In this document: positions 8,486-16,229 of the stretch, in pieces
How positions within the stretch are numbered: position 1 is the stretch's first letter
How the letters are laid out: each line of letters opens with the position of its first letter
Assembly: GCA_963851025.1 (NCBI GenBank)
Contig: CAWKOA010000010.1
Coordinates: 124,001-188,000 of the forward strand
Reading direction: 5' to 3'
DNA: 64,000 nt
Source: RYN-230 sp963851025
Lineage (GTDB): Bacteria > Actinomycetota > Actinomycetes > Streptosporangiales > Streptosporangiaceae
Notes under the pieces: model-generated
The model's database searches: none
What the model was told of the DNA's origin: nothing
Seen by the model: the letters and a program-made list of their open reading frames with translations, nothing else
Position numbers and translations under genes: made by a program

Positions 8486-10055
8486 ATGATGAAAGCAAAA
8501 GCGCGGCAGATACGGGGCCTCCTCGGGGCCGCCATGACCGGCGCCCTGACCGGGCTGCTGGCCGCGGCGGCCGCGATCGGCGTGGCCCAGCTGGTGGCCG
8601 GCCTCACCGGGCCCGCGGGGGAGCCGGTGATTGCGGTCGGCAGCGCGGCGATCGACCTGACGCCGATCCCGGTTAAGGACTTCGCGATCCAGCATTTCGG
8701 CAGCCACGACAAGACCGTGCTGCTGGCCGGCATCTATGTGGTGCTCGCTCTCTTCGCCATGCTCATCGGGATCCTGGCCCGGCGCCGGCTGGCCTACGGG
8801 CTGGCCGGGCTGGCCGTTTTCGCCGCTATCGGCGTTGCGGCCGTCGCGACCAGGCCGGTCTCCGGCCCGTCCGACGCGATCCCCACGCTCGCCGGCGTGG
8901 CCGCCGGCGCGCTCGTCCTGCTCCTGCTGGTCCGCGCCCCGGCCGCCCCGGCCGCGCCGGGCTGCGCCAGCCGCGCCGCGGCCTGAGGCCCCCGGCCGCC
9001 GGCGGTTCCTGCTGACCGCGGCCGGGGCCGTCGCCCTGGCCGCCGGCGGGGCCGGCGCGGGCCAGGTGCTGCTGTCCCGGTTCAGCGTGTCCACCGCGCG
9101 CTCCGCGATCAGGCTTCCCGGCCCGGCGGTCACCGGGCCCGCGCCGCCGGGTGGCGCGGACCTCGCCGTCCCGGGGATCAGCCCGTTCACCACGCCGAAC
9201 GGGAGCTTCTACCGGGTGGACACCGCGCTCAGCCTGCCCCAGGTCCCGCCGGAGCAGTGGCGGCTGCGGGTGCACGGCCTGGTCGAGCGCGAGCTGGACA
9301 TCACCTTCGACCAGCTGCTCAGGCGGCCGCTCACCGAGGCGGACATCACCCTGGCCTGCGTATCCAACCAGGTCGGTGGCCCGTACGCAGGCAACGCCCG
9401 GTGGCTGGGCGCCAGCCTCGCGGCCCTGCTGCGGGAGGCCGGCGTCAAGCGCGGCGCCGATCAGATCCTGAGCACGTCGTCGGACGGCTGGACCTGCGGC
9501 ACCCCGGTCGAGACGGTCATGGACGGCCGGGACGCGCTGCTCGCGGTGGGCATGAACGGCCAGCCGCTCCCGGTCGCGCACGGGTTCCCGGCCCGCATGC
9601 TGGTCCCCGGGCTGTACGGCTACGTGTCGGCCACCAAATGGGTGGTCGACCTGGAGATCACCACCTTCGCGGCGCAGAAGTCCTACTGGGTGCAGCGGGG
9701 CTACTCCACCCGGGCCCCGATCAAGACCGAGTCGCGGATCGACGTGCCCAAGCCCCTGGCCCAGGTCAAGGCGGGCCGCACCGCCGTGGCCGGGGTGGCC
9801 TGGGCGCCGCACCGCGGCATCGACGCGGTGCAGGTCCGGGCGGACAACGGGCCCTGGAACCAGGCCCGGCTCGCGCCCGTGCCCGGCATCGACACGTGGC
9901 GGCAGTGGGTGTGGGAGTGGGACGCGCGGCCGGGGCTGCACACGCTGTCGGTCCGCGCGACCGACGGCACCCACGCCACCCAGCCGTCCCGCCGCGTGCC
10001 CATCTTCCCCAACGGGGCCACGGGCTGGGACACGGTCACGGTGACCGTGACGTAG
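8486..10055 (+). pseudogene. Membrane-anchored molybdopterin-dependent oxidoreductase, frameshifted
   Basis: Typical actinomycete proteins of this type are about 520 residues: four N-terminal membrane spans, then a sulfite-oxidase-like Mo-cofactor domain and an Ig-like dimer domain. Here the spans are in one frame (8486-8986) and the rest in the frame one base on. The second part carries GRRRFLLTAAG, the Mo-domain run ITLACVSNQVGG (cofactor cysteine), MNGQPLPVAHGFPARMLVPGLYG, and the C-terminal domain to 10055. Removing one G from the CCGGG run near 8958-8961 joins them smoothly across a Pro/Ala linker. I therefore think the gene is intact and the base spurious. The start (ATG 8486) is uncertain. 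Confidence 0.75.
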
Positions 10056-10117
10056 CCCCGGCGAATGACCTCATCCCCAGATGTTCCGTTAACCCATAAC
10101 CAAGGAGTCCAGAAGAA

Positions 10118-10755
10118 ATGAAATACAAGGTCCCTGCCATCGCTGTCCTGTCCGCCGGCCTCGCGTTCGGTGCCGCCGCGTGCGGTTCCAGCGGCACCTC
10201 GGCGAGTTCAGGGTCGGGCACCCCGTCCTCGTCGCCGTCCTCCGCCTCGGCCATGCCGACCCAGTCCGCGCAGACCGCGTCGGCGCCGTTCGGGCCGGCC
10301 TGCTCCGCGGTCCCGTCGTCGGGGCCGGCAGCTTCACCGGCATGTCCACCGCGCCGGTGGCCACCGCCGCGTCGAACAACCCGGTGCTGTCCACCCTGGT
10401 CACCGCGGTCAAGAAGGCGAACCTGGTCGACACGCTCAACTCGGCCAAGGGCATCACCGTGTTCGCGCCGGAGAACAGCGCGTTCGCTGCGATCCCGTCG
10501 GCCACGCTGGGCAAGGTCCTCGCGGACAAGGCCGAGCTGACCAAGATCCTGACCTACCACGTCGTGGGCGGGAAGGTCACCACCGGCGACTTCTCCATGG
10601 GCACCAAGGAGAAGACCCTGGAGGGCGCCAAGGTGACGCTGGCCAAGATGGGCTCCACCTACACGGTCAACGGCGCCAAGGTGGTCTGCGGTGACGTGAC
10701 CACCGCCAACGCCACCGTGTACATCATCAACTCGGTGCTCATGCCGAAGTCCTGA
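10118..10755 (+). pseudogene. Fasciclin-domain lipoprotein, frameshifted in the N-terminal linker
   Basis: The N-terminus (10118 to about 10330) is a lipoprotein signal with lipobox cysteine (FGAAACGSS) and a Ser-rich linker. The rest, in another frame, is one complete fasciclin (FAS1) domain with the H1 motif NLVDTLNSAKGITVFAPENSAF, the YHVV motif, and final VYIINSVLMP. One missing G in the GGGG run near 10331 separates them; restoring it gives SSGAGSFTGM and about 212 residues. FAS1 lipoproteins are surface proteins linked to adhesion. AAGGAG lies before the ATG. It follows the oxidoreductase gene by 62 bases, and these two often neighbour each other. Confidence 0.8.
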
Positions 10756-10766
10756 GCCGGCCGGCC

Positions 10767-10801
10767 GTGCGGGGCCGCGCCCGGGGGGCGCGGCCCCGCA
10801 C
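10767..10801. terminator. 16-bp perfect stem terminator
   Basis: GTGCGGGGCCGCGCCC pairs perfectly with its complement at 10786-10801 across a three-base loop. It starts 11 bases after the fasciclin stop codon and separates it from the convergent DHA2 pump gene, so it can end both transcripts. Confidence 0.8.
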
Positions 10802-10842
10802 CATGCCCACCGCGTCCGCACGGCCGTTTCACCGGCTGCGGG

Positions 10843-12435
10843 TCAGGTCTGCTGGGCGAAGTCCCTGGTGCGGATGGCGATCAGGGAGATGACGCCGGAG
10901 GCCAGCGCGATGATGGCCGCGACCAGGAGGATGTGGTTCAGGCCGGTGGTGAAGGCGGCCCGGGTGATCGTGGCCACCGTCGGCCGCAGCGGCGCGGGCA
11001 GCCTGGTGATGACCCGGCCGATCTCGCCGGACTGGACGGCGGAGGCGATCCTCGGCCCCTGGTGGGACAGGGGCGGCACCGCGGCGATCCGGGACCGGAC
11101 TTCGCTGGCCACCTTGTTGGAGAACAGCGTGCCGAGCAGGGCGATGCCGGTGGCGATCCCGACCTGCCGGAATGTGGAGTTGATGCCGGAGGCCATGCCG
11201 GCCTGCTCCGGCTTGACCACGCCGACCGCCGTCGAGGCCAGGGGCGGGTTGACCAGGCCGACGCCGAGCCCGCCGATGATCATCCCGGGGATGAGGTGGG
11301 TCCAGGTCGATCCGGCGTTGAGCCCGCGCATCAGCAGCAGGCCGGCCCCGACGAGGATCAGGCCGGGCCCGATGAGCAGCCGGATGGGCACCCGTGACGT
11401 CAGCCGGCCCGCCACCGTGGCGGACACCAGGATGGCCCCGGACAGGAACATGACCCGCACGCCGGTGCCCAGCGGCGAGTAGCCCAGGATGTCCTGCAGG
11501 TAGAGCACGATGTAGAGGAGCATCGCGAAGATGGACGCGCTCAGGCCGAACGCGGCGACGCTGCCGCCGGTGAACGTCGGCAGCCGGAACAGGCTGAGGT
11601 CGAACATCGGGTTCGTGATGCGCCGCTCGACCAGGACGAAGGCGGCCAGCAGGACGGCCGCGGCCACCAGGCAGCCCAGCACCAGGCCGTCGGTGAAGGA
11701 CCGCTGGTTGGACTCGATCAGCGCGTAGACCAGGAACGACAGCGCCGCCGTGAACAGCACGAAGCCCGCCCAGTCGGGCCGGGTGGCCTGCTGGGCGCGC
11801 GACTCCGACACCTTCAGCACCGAGATGACCACGGCGATCACGCCGATGGGCGCGTTGACGAAGAAGATCCACCGCCAGGACAGGCCGGAGGTCAGCAGGC
11901 CGCCGAGGAGCGGGCCGATCGCCACGGCCAGGCCGGTCACCGCGCCCCAGACCCCGAACGCCGTGCCCCGGTCGCGGCCGCGGAACGCGTCCGCCAGCAG
12001 CGCCAGCGAGACCGCGAACATGATCGCCCCGCCGATGCCCTGCAGCCCGCGGGAGAGCTGGAGCATCAGCGTGCTGGTCGCGAACCCGCACAGCACCGAC
12101 GCGCCGGTGAACACGACCAGGCCGATCAGGTACAGCAGGCGGCGGCCGAACATGTCGGCCAGGCTGCCCGCGGTGAGCAGGAACGCGGCCAGGGTCAGCG
12201 CGTAGGCGTCCACCACCCACTGCAGGTCGGAGAAGCTGGAGTGCAGGGCGCGCTGGATGTCCGGCAGCGCGACGTTCACGATCGTGATGTCCAGCAGCAG
12301 CATGAAAGTGCCGAGGCACACCGCGACCAGCGTCCACCACTTGTTCCCGCGCTGTTCGGGCTCCCCGGCGCCGCGGGCTGGCTCAGTGCGCTGGCTCTGC
12401 CCCTGGCCGGACAGATCAGCGTGGGCTTCGGTCAC
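10843..12435 (-). CDS. DHA2-family (EmrB/QacA-type) drug efflux MFS transporter
   Basis: About 530 residues with 14 predicted membrane spans. Marks of the DHA2 family are LLDITIVNVALPDIQ in span 1, GSLADMFGRR (motif A) after span 2, and LSRGLQGIGGAIMF before GVWGAVTGLAVAIGPLLGG (motif C). It is a proton-coupled exporter of drugs or natural products; the substrate cannot be read. The GTG at 12433-12435 is chosen because GGGGGAG lies just before it; an in-frame ATG at 12465 has no ribosome site. No dedicated TetR or MarR regulator is adjacent. Confidence 0.85.
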   Translation of the reverse strand: MTEAHADLSGQGQSQRTEPARGAGEPEQRGNKWWTLVAVCLGTFMLLLDITIVNVALPDIQRALHSSFSDLQWVVDAYALTLAAFLLTAGSLADMFGRRLLYLIGLVVFTGASVLCGFATSTLMLQLSRGLQGIGGAIMFAVSLALLADAFRGRDRGTAFGVWGAVTGLAVAIGPLLGGLLTSGLSWRWIFFVNAPIGVIAVVISVLKVSESRAQQATRPDWAGFVLFTAALSFLVYALIESNQRSFTDGLVLGCLVAAAVLLAAFVLVERRITNPMFDLSLFRLPTFTGGSVAAFGLSASIFAMLLYIVLYLQDILGYSPLGTGVRVMFLSGAILVSATVAGRLTSRVPIRLLIGPGLILVGAGLLLMRGLNAGSTWTHLIPGMIIGGLGVGLVNPPLASTAVGVVKPEQAGMASGINSTFRQVGIATGIALLGTLFSNKVASEVRSRIAAVPPLSHQGPRIASAVQSGEIGRVITRLPAPLRPTVATITRAAFTTGLNHILLVAAIIALASGVISLIAIRTRDFAQQT

Positions 12436-12639
12436 GAACGCTCCCCCGGGGTTTGGTCGCATCAAGGTGGCTGACGGGTCAGGGCTGGTGACGGGTCAGG
12501 GTGAGCCTGCTGCCCACGATACGGGCGGCCGCACCCCCAGGCTTTCGCGGGTCAGGGCCGCCCTGGTTGCCGGGCAGGCCGGTCCGCCCGCAGCGGGGGC
12601 CGGCGCGGCCGGGGAGCAAGTGCGGGGATACTGGGACGT

Positions 12640-13540
12640 ATGCCCCACCGGCAGCACAGCAGGAGCGGGCAGGCCGTCCGGGCAGACATCGATTCGGGCG
12701 TGGCCGAGCTCGTGGCCGACGCTGACCGGCCGCGGGCCTGGACGCTGCGGGTCGATGGCATCCCCCAGTCCCATGTGGACCTCGATGACCCGCTGTACCT
12801 GGAGTTCGAGTACATGCGGCGGCTCGGCCACCTGGCCGACCTGGCCGCGACCGGCCGGGAAGCCGCTGCGGGTGCTGCACCTCGGCGGGGGAGGGCTGAC
12901 CCTGGCCCGCTACGTGGCGGCGGCCCGTCCCGGATCCAGCCAGCTGGCCGTGGACTCCGACGGAGCCCTGGTGGACCTGGTCCGCCGGGTGCTGCCGCTG
13001 GACCAGCCCGGCCGCCGGGCCGGCGCCGAGCGGGCCCGGGCGGGACGGGTCCGCGTCCGGGTCGGCGACGCCCGTGCGGTCCTGGCTGAGGTCCAGGCCG
13101 GCTCGTTCGACGTGATCATCGCCGACCTGTTCACCGCGGCCCGGACCCCGGCCCACGTGACCACGGTCGAGTTCGCCGCGGCCGCGGCCGCCGCGCTCAC
13201 GCCGCCCGGGATCTTCGCCGCGAACATGGGTGATGGGCCGCCGCTGGCGCACGCGCGGGCCCGGGTCGCGACCGTGCGCGCCGTGTTCCCGCACGCCTGC
13301 CTGATCGCAGACCCGGCGGTGCTGCGCGGCCGCCGGTTCGGCAACCTGGTGCTGGCCGCCTCGCGGCAGGAACTCCCGGCCGCCGCGCTGGCCCGGCTGA
13401 CGGCCGGCGACCCGTTCCCCGGCCGGGTGATCGACGGCGCGGACCTCGACCGCTTCGCGTCCGGGGCCAGGCCGGTCACCGACGCGGTGGCCGTGCCGTC
13501 ACCGGCGCCTCCGCTGGACCTCTTCGACCTCAGGTCGTGA
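12640..13540 (+). pseudogene. Spermidine-synthase-like (aminopropyltransferase fold) protein, frameshifted
   Basis: The first part (12640 to about 12858) includes LYLEFEYMRRLGHLADL. The second part, one base on, opens with the SAM/dcSAM-binding LRVLHLGGGGLTLARYVAA and continues through VRVRVGDARAVL and FDVIIADLF. Together they make one protein of about 300 residues. Dropping one G from the GGG near 12858 joins the frames as ATGRKPLRVLHLGGG. This family is widespread in actinomycetes and rarely makes spermidine; the substrate is unknown. It is almost end to end with the convergent gene at 13544. Confidence 0.75.
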
Positions 13541-13543
13541 GGG

Positions 13544-14437
13544 CTAGGCCCGGGGGCCGGTGACCGTGTTGACCAGCTCGCCGATCCCGGGGACCTCGAT
13601 GCTCACCTTGTCGCCGGGCTCCAGGTAGACCGGGGGATTCATGCCCAGCGCCACTCCCGACGGCGTCCCGGTCGCGATGATGTCGCCCGGCTCCAGCGTG
13701 ATGCCCGCGGAGATGTGGGCGATGAGCTCGGGCACGCCGGTGATCATCTGAGCGCAGCTGGCGTCCTGGCGGACCTCGCCGTTGACCAGGGTGCGCAGGC
13801 TCATCTCCGCGACAGGCGGTGCGGCGGCCGCGTCGAGGACGACCGGGCCGAGCGGGGCGAACGTGTCCAGTGACTTGCCCCGGATCCACTGCGGCTCGGC
13901 GCTCTGCAGGTCCCGCGCGGACACGTCGTTGATGATCGAGTAGCCGCCCACGTAGTCCAGGGCCTGCCCGGCCGGGACGTTCGACGCCCGCTGCCCGATG
14001 ATCACGGCCAGCTCACCCTCGTAGTCGAGCTCGGAGGTGATGGCGGGGCGGACGATCGGGTCACCGTGACCTACCAGGCAGTTGGCGAACTTGGCGAACA
14101 GGACGATCCGTTCCGGGCGCTCCATCCGGCTTTCGGTGATGTGGTCGGCGTAGTTGAGGCCGACACAGATGATCTTGCTGGGGCGGAGCACGGGCGGGGC
14201 GTACCGGGCACTGGCCGGGTCCACGCTGGCCAGGCCGGGGCTGGAGTGGGCGCCGGCGAGCTCGCGCAGCCGGGCCACGGCGGCCGGGCCTCTCGCGTAG
14301 AGCTCACCCACGTCGTGCAGCCCGCCGAGGTCAGCCACGCCCGCGGTGGCCGCGAGCTCGTCCACGGGGATGAATCCGTCCCGCGCCGCGACGTGGAGAG
14401 CGGGAACATTCCCCCGGTACAGTGCCGCCAGTTTCAC
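13544..14437 (-). CDS. Fumarylacetoacetate hydrolase-family protein
   Basis: 297 residues with a full FAH-type C-terminal domain. KIICVGLNYADHI leads into the metal site ELDYEGELAVIIG, with acidic ligands in the DYEGE run and an upstream acidic residue. Later come GGYSIINDVSARD and the substrate-loop sequence PGDIIATGTPSGV. Members hydrolyse or decarboxylate beta-diketo acids and 2,4-diketo-3-deoxy sugar acids. With the epimerase upstream on the same strand (141-base spacer), a role in sugar-acid or aromatic degradation is plausible. I chose the GTG at 14437 because AGGGAGAG lies 7 bases upstream. Confidence 0.8.
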   Translation of the reverse strand: MKLAALYRGNVPALHVAARDGFIPVDELAATAGVADLGGLHDVGELYARGPAAVARLRELAGAHSSPGLASVDPASARYAPPVLRPSKIICVGLNYADHITESRMERPERIVLFAKFANCLVGHGDPIVRPAITSELDYEGELAVIIGQRASNVPAGQALDYVGGYSIINDVSARDLQSAEPQWIRGKSLDTFAPLGPVVLDAAAAPPVAEMSLRTLVNGEVRQDASCAQMITGVPELIAHISAGITLEPGDIIATGTPSGVALGMNPPVYLEPGDKVSIEVPGIGELVNTVTGPRA

Positions 14438-14527
14438 GTAGATGCTCTCCCTCGCTCGCCGGGCGCCAGGCGCCGGATGCCGGGCACCGGAAGCCGGGCG
14501 TCGCCGCCCTAACCCAGGCCGCCCCAG

Positions 14528-14552
14528 GATATTTCGTTGAATGCGAAATATC
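14528..14552. promoter_or_regulatory. 9-bp inverted repeat, candidate operator of the FAH/epimerase genes
   Basis: GATATTTCG-TTGAATG-CGAAATATC is a perfect dyad. It is conspicuously AT-rich for this genome and lies between the epimerase stop (14579) and the FAH-family start (14437). It looks like a repressor site or an internal promoter element for the FAH-family gene. No regulator gene is adjacent. Confidence 0.5.
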
Positions 14553-14578
14553 ACGATAGCAAGATGTGTCGATGCCGC

Positions 14579-15568
14579 TCAGGTCGGCTCGGGCGAGACG
14601 AGCCCGGCGGCGAGCGCGTCCTGGAAGCCCCCGATCGTTTCGCGCACTCCCTCGGCCAGCGGGATGTTCGGGACCTCACCGGCCGCGTCGCAGAGGGCCG
14701 GGGCGGCCAGCACCGAGGGCACCGGAAGAGGGTGGTCGTCCCAGGTGATGAGCTGCCCCGTGCCCGGGAGGACGTCATCGATGAGGCCGGCCAGCGCGGG
14801 GACGCTGACCCGGTGCCCGGGCACGTTGAGGCTGACCGCTTCACCGGACCCGGCCGCCGCGCGGGCCGAGGCGATGAAGGCCCGGGCGCAGTCCGGCGCG
14901 TAGGTGAGCAGCATGCTGCCGGTGAACTTGATCCGGAACGGCACGCCCGCGGCCGCGGCCAGCATGGCCTTGGTCGGGTCGGACGTCATGCCCTGGTCCC
15001 GGCCCAGGCCGTAGACGATGAACGGGCGCAGGGCGATCGACCCGATCCCGTGCTGGGTCGCGTAGACCGACGCGGTGCCCTCGTTGGCCGCCTTGTACAC
15101 GCCGTAGAAGGAGTCCGGCAGCAGCGGGGAGTGGTCCGCGACGACCCCGGCGGGGTGCCGGTCCGGCTTCCCGAACACCGCGGCGGAACTGGCCAGGGCC
15201 AGCCCAAGGTGGCCGCCCGCGGCCCGGATGGCCTCGAACACGTTGACCGTGCCGACCACGTTGACCATCGCGCCGAGCGGCGGGTCCGCGGCGCAGAAGG
15301 GGAGCTGCAGCCCGGCCAGGTGAACCACGTGGGTGATCCCGCGGTCCGCGACCAGGGCCGCGACGTCCCCGGTACTGGTCACGTCGAGCGGGGCGAAGTC
15401 CGGCCGGCCGCCGTCCCGGCCCTGCGAGATGAGCTCGAAGCGGCGCAGGTCCGGGCTCAGGTCGGTGGCCACCACCGGCACGCCCTCATCGAGCAGCAGC
15501 CGGACCGTCCACGCGCCGATGCAGCCGCCCGCGCCGGTGACGAGGAATCTCTCAGGCGACGTCGGCAT
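14579..15568 (-). CDS. NAD-dependent epimerase/dehydratase (extended SDR)
   Basis: 329 residues with an extended short-chain dehydrogenase fold. The nucleotide-binding motif GAGGCIG is at about residues 12-18, with an acidic residue after the next strand (ATDLS). The catalytic serine lies in ALASSAAVFG, and the YGVYK pair (Tyr and Lys separated by three) is near residue 150. It probably acts on an NDP-sugar or a free sugar acid; the FAH-family gene behind it favours a catabolic step such as sugar oxidation. Promoter region: four 16-bp tandem repeats lie about 50-115 bases upstream (15621-15684). Confidence 0.8.
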   Translation of the reverse strand: MPTSPERFLVTGAGGCIGAWTVRLLLDEGVPVVATDLSPDLRRFELISQGRDGGRPDFAPLDVTSTGDVAALVADRGITHVVHLAGLQLPFCAADPPLGAMVNVVGTVNVFEAIRAAGGHLGLALASSAAVFGKPDRHPAGVVADHSPLLPDSFYGVYKAANEGTASVYATQHGIGSIALRPFIVYGLGRDQGMTSDPTKAMLAAAAGVPFRIKFTGSMLLTYAPDCARAFIASARAAAGSGEAVSLNVPGHRVSVPALAGLIDDVLPGTGQLITWDDHPLPVPSVLAAPALCDAAGEVPNIPLAEGVRETIGGFQDALAAGLVSPEPT

Positions 15569-15620
15569 CCGGGCAGACCTCCTATGGGGGACGGGGAGCG
15601 ACGTTAAACTCCGGCTCTGG

Positions 15621-15684
15621 CCCTGTCAACGGCCAGCCCTGTCAACGGCCAGCACTGTGAACGGCCAGCACTGTCAACGGTCAG
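15621..15684. repeat. Four tandem 16-bp repeats in a divergent promoter region
   Basis: Consensus C(C/A)CTGTCAACGGCCAG, four head-to-tail copies at 15621, 15637, 15653 and 15669. The first two are identical; the last two differ by one to three bases. The GGCCAG at each junction faces CTGGCC-like sequence, so each unit can form a short dyad. The array lies between the epimerase gene (minus, start 15568) and a small membrane-protein gene (plus, start 15696), and the last copy touches the latter's AGGAGG. It could be a cooperative regulator-binding array. Confidence 0.85.
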
Positions 15685-15695
15685 GAGGCCCCGGG

Positions 15696-16220
15696 ATGAC
15701 CGTCGCGTATAGCGCCGCGTATACCGCCGCAGGGTGGGGTGCTCTCTTCCTCGCCGCGGCCGGGGCCACGGCCGCGCTCAGCGGCCTGATCTTCGTCGCG
15801 CTCAGCGTCAACATCAGGGCGGTGCTGGCCGCCGGCCAGCGCGAGGGCCAGAACTTCCTGACCGGCCGGGCCCTCGAAGCGCTCGCCGCGCTGCTCATCG
15901 TGCTGGTCGTCAGCCTCGTCGGGCTGGTCCCGGGTATCCCGCGCGGCGCGCTGGCCGCGTTCATCCTGGTGGCCGGCGCGGTCAGCGCCGCCTCACCGGT
16001 CCGGGCGCTGGCGGCCCGCCGGAACGGGACCGGGCTGGGCGCGCCGTTGCTGCTGCGGCTGATCACCGGGGCCGGGCTGACCATCACCCTGCTGCTGGCC
16101 GGGGTCACGCTCGCGACTGGCCACGGCGGCGGCCTGTACTGGCTGCCGGCCGCGTTCGTCCTGGCCATCGTCATCGCCGCGGTCAACGCCTGGGTGCTGC
16201 TGGTGCAGGTGCTGCGCTGA
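15696..16220 (+). CDS. Small integral membrane protein, hypothetical
   Basis: 174 residues with four to five hydrophobic spans, for example ALFLAAAGATAALSGLIFVALSV, LAALLIVLVVSLVGLVPGIP and AAFVLAIVIAAVNAWVLLVQVL. The last span runs to the C-terminus. It resembles uncharacterised actinomycete membrane proteins; no transport or enzyme motif is visible. The ATG at 15696 has a perfect AGGAGG seven bases upstream. The promoter lies in or behind the four-copy tandem repeat. It is convergent with the GHKL ATPase gene, nine bases away. Confidence 0.7.
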   Translation: MTVAYSAAYTAAGWGALFLAAAGATAALSGLIFVALSVNIRAVLAAGQREGQNFLTGRALEALAALLIVLVVSLVGLVPGIPRGALAAFILVAGAVSAASPVRALAARRNGTGLGAPLLLRLITGAGLTITLLLAGVTLATGHGGGLYWLPAAFVLAIVIAAVNAWVLLVQVLR

Positions 16221-16229
16221 GCCTGGCGG

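Noticed and set aside
15621..15684. CRISPR-like array
   Set aside because: The 16-bp units are directly abutting without spacers and no cas genes are present.
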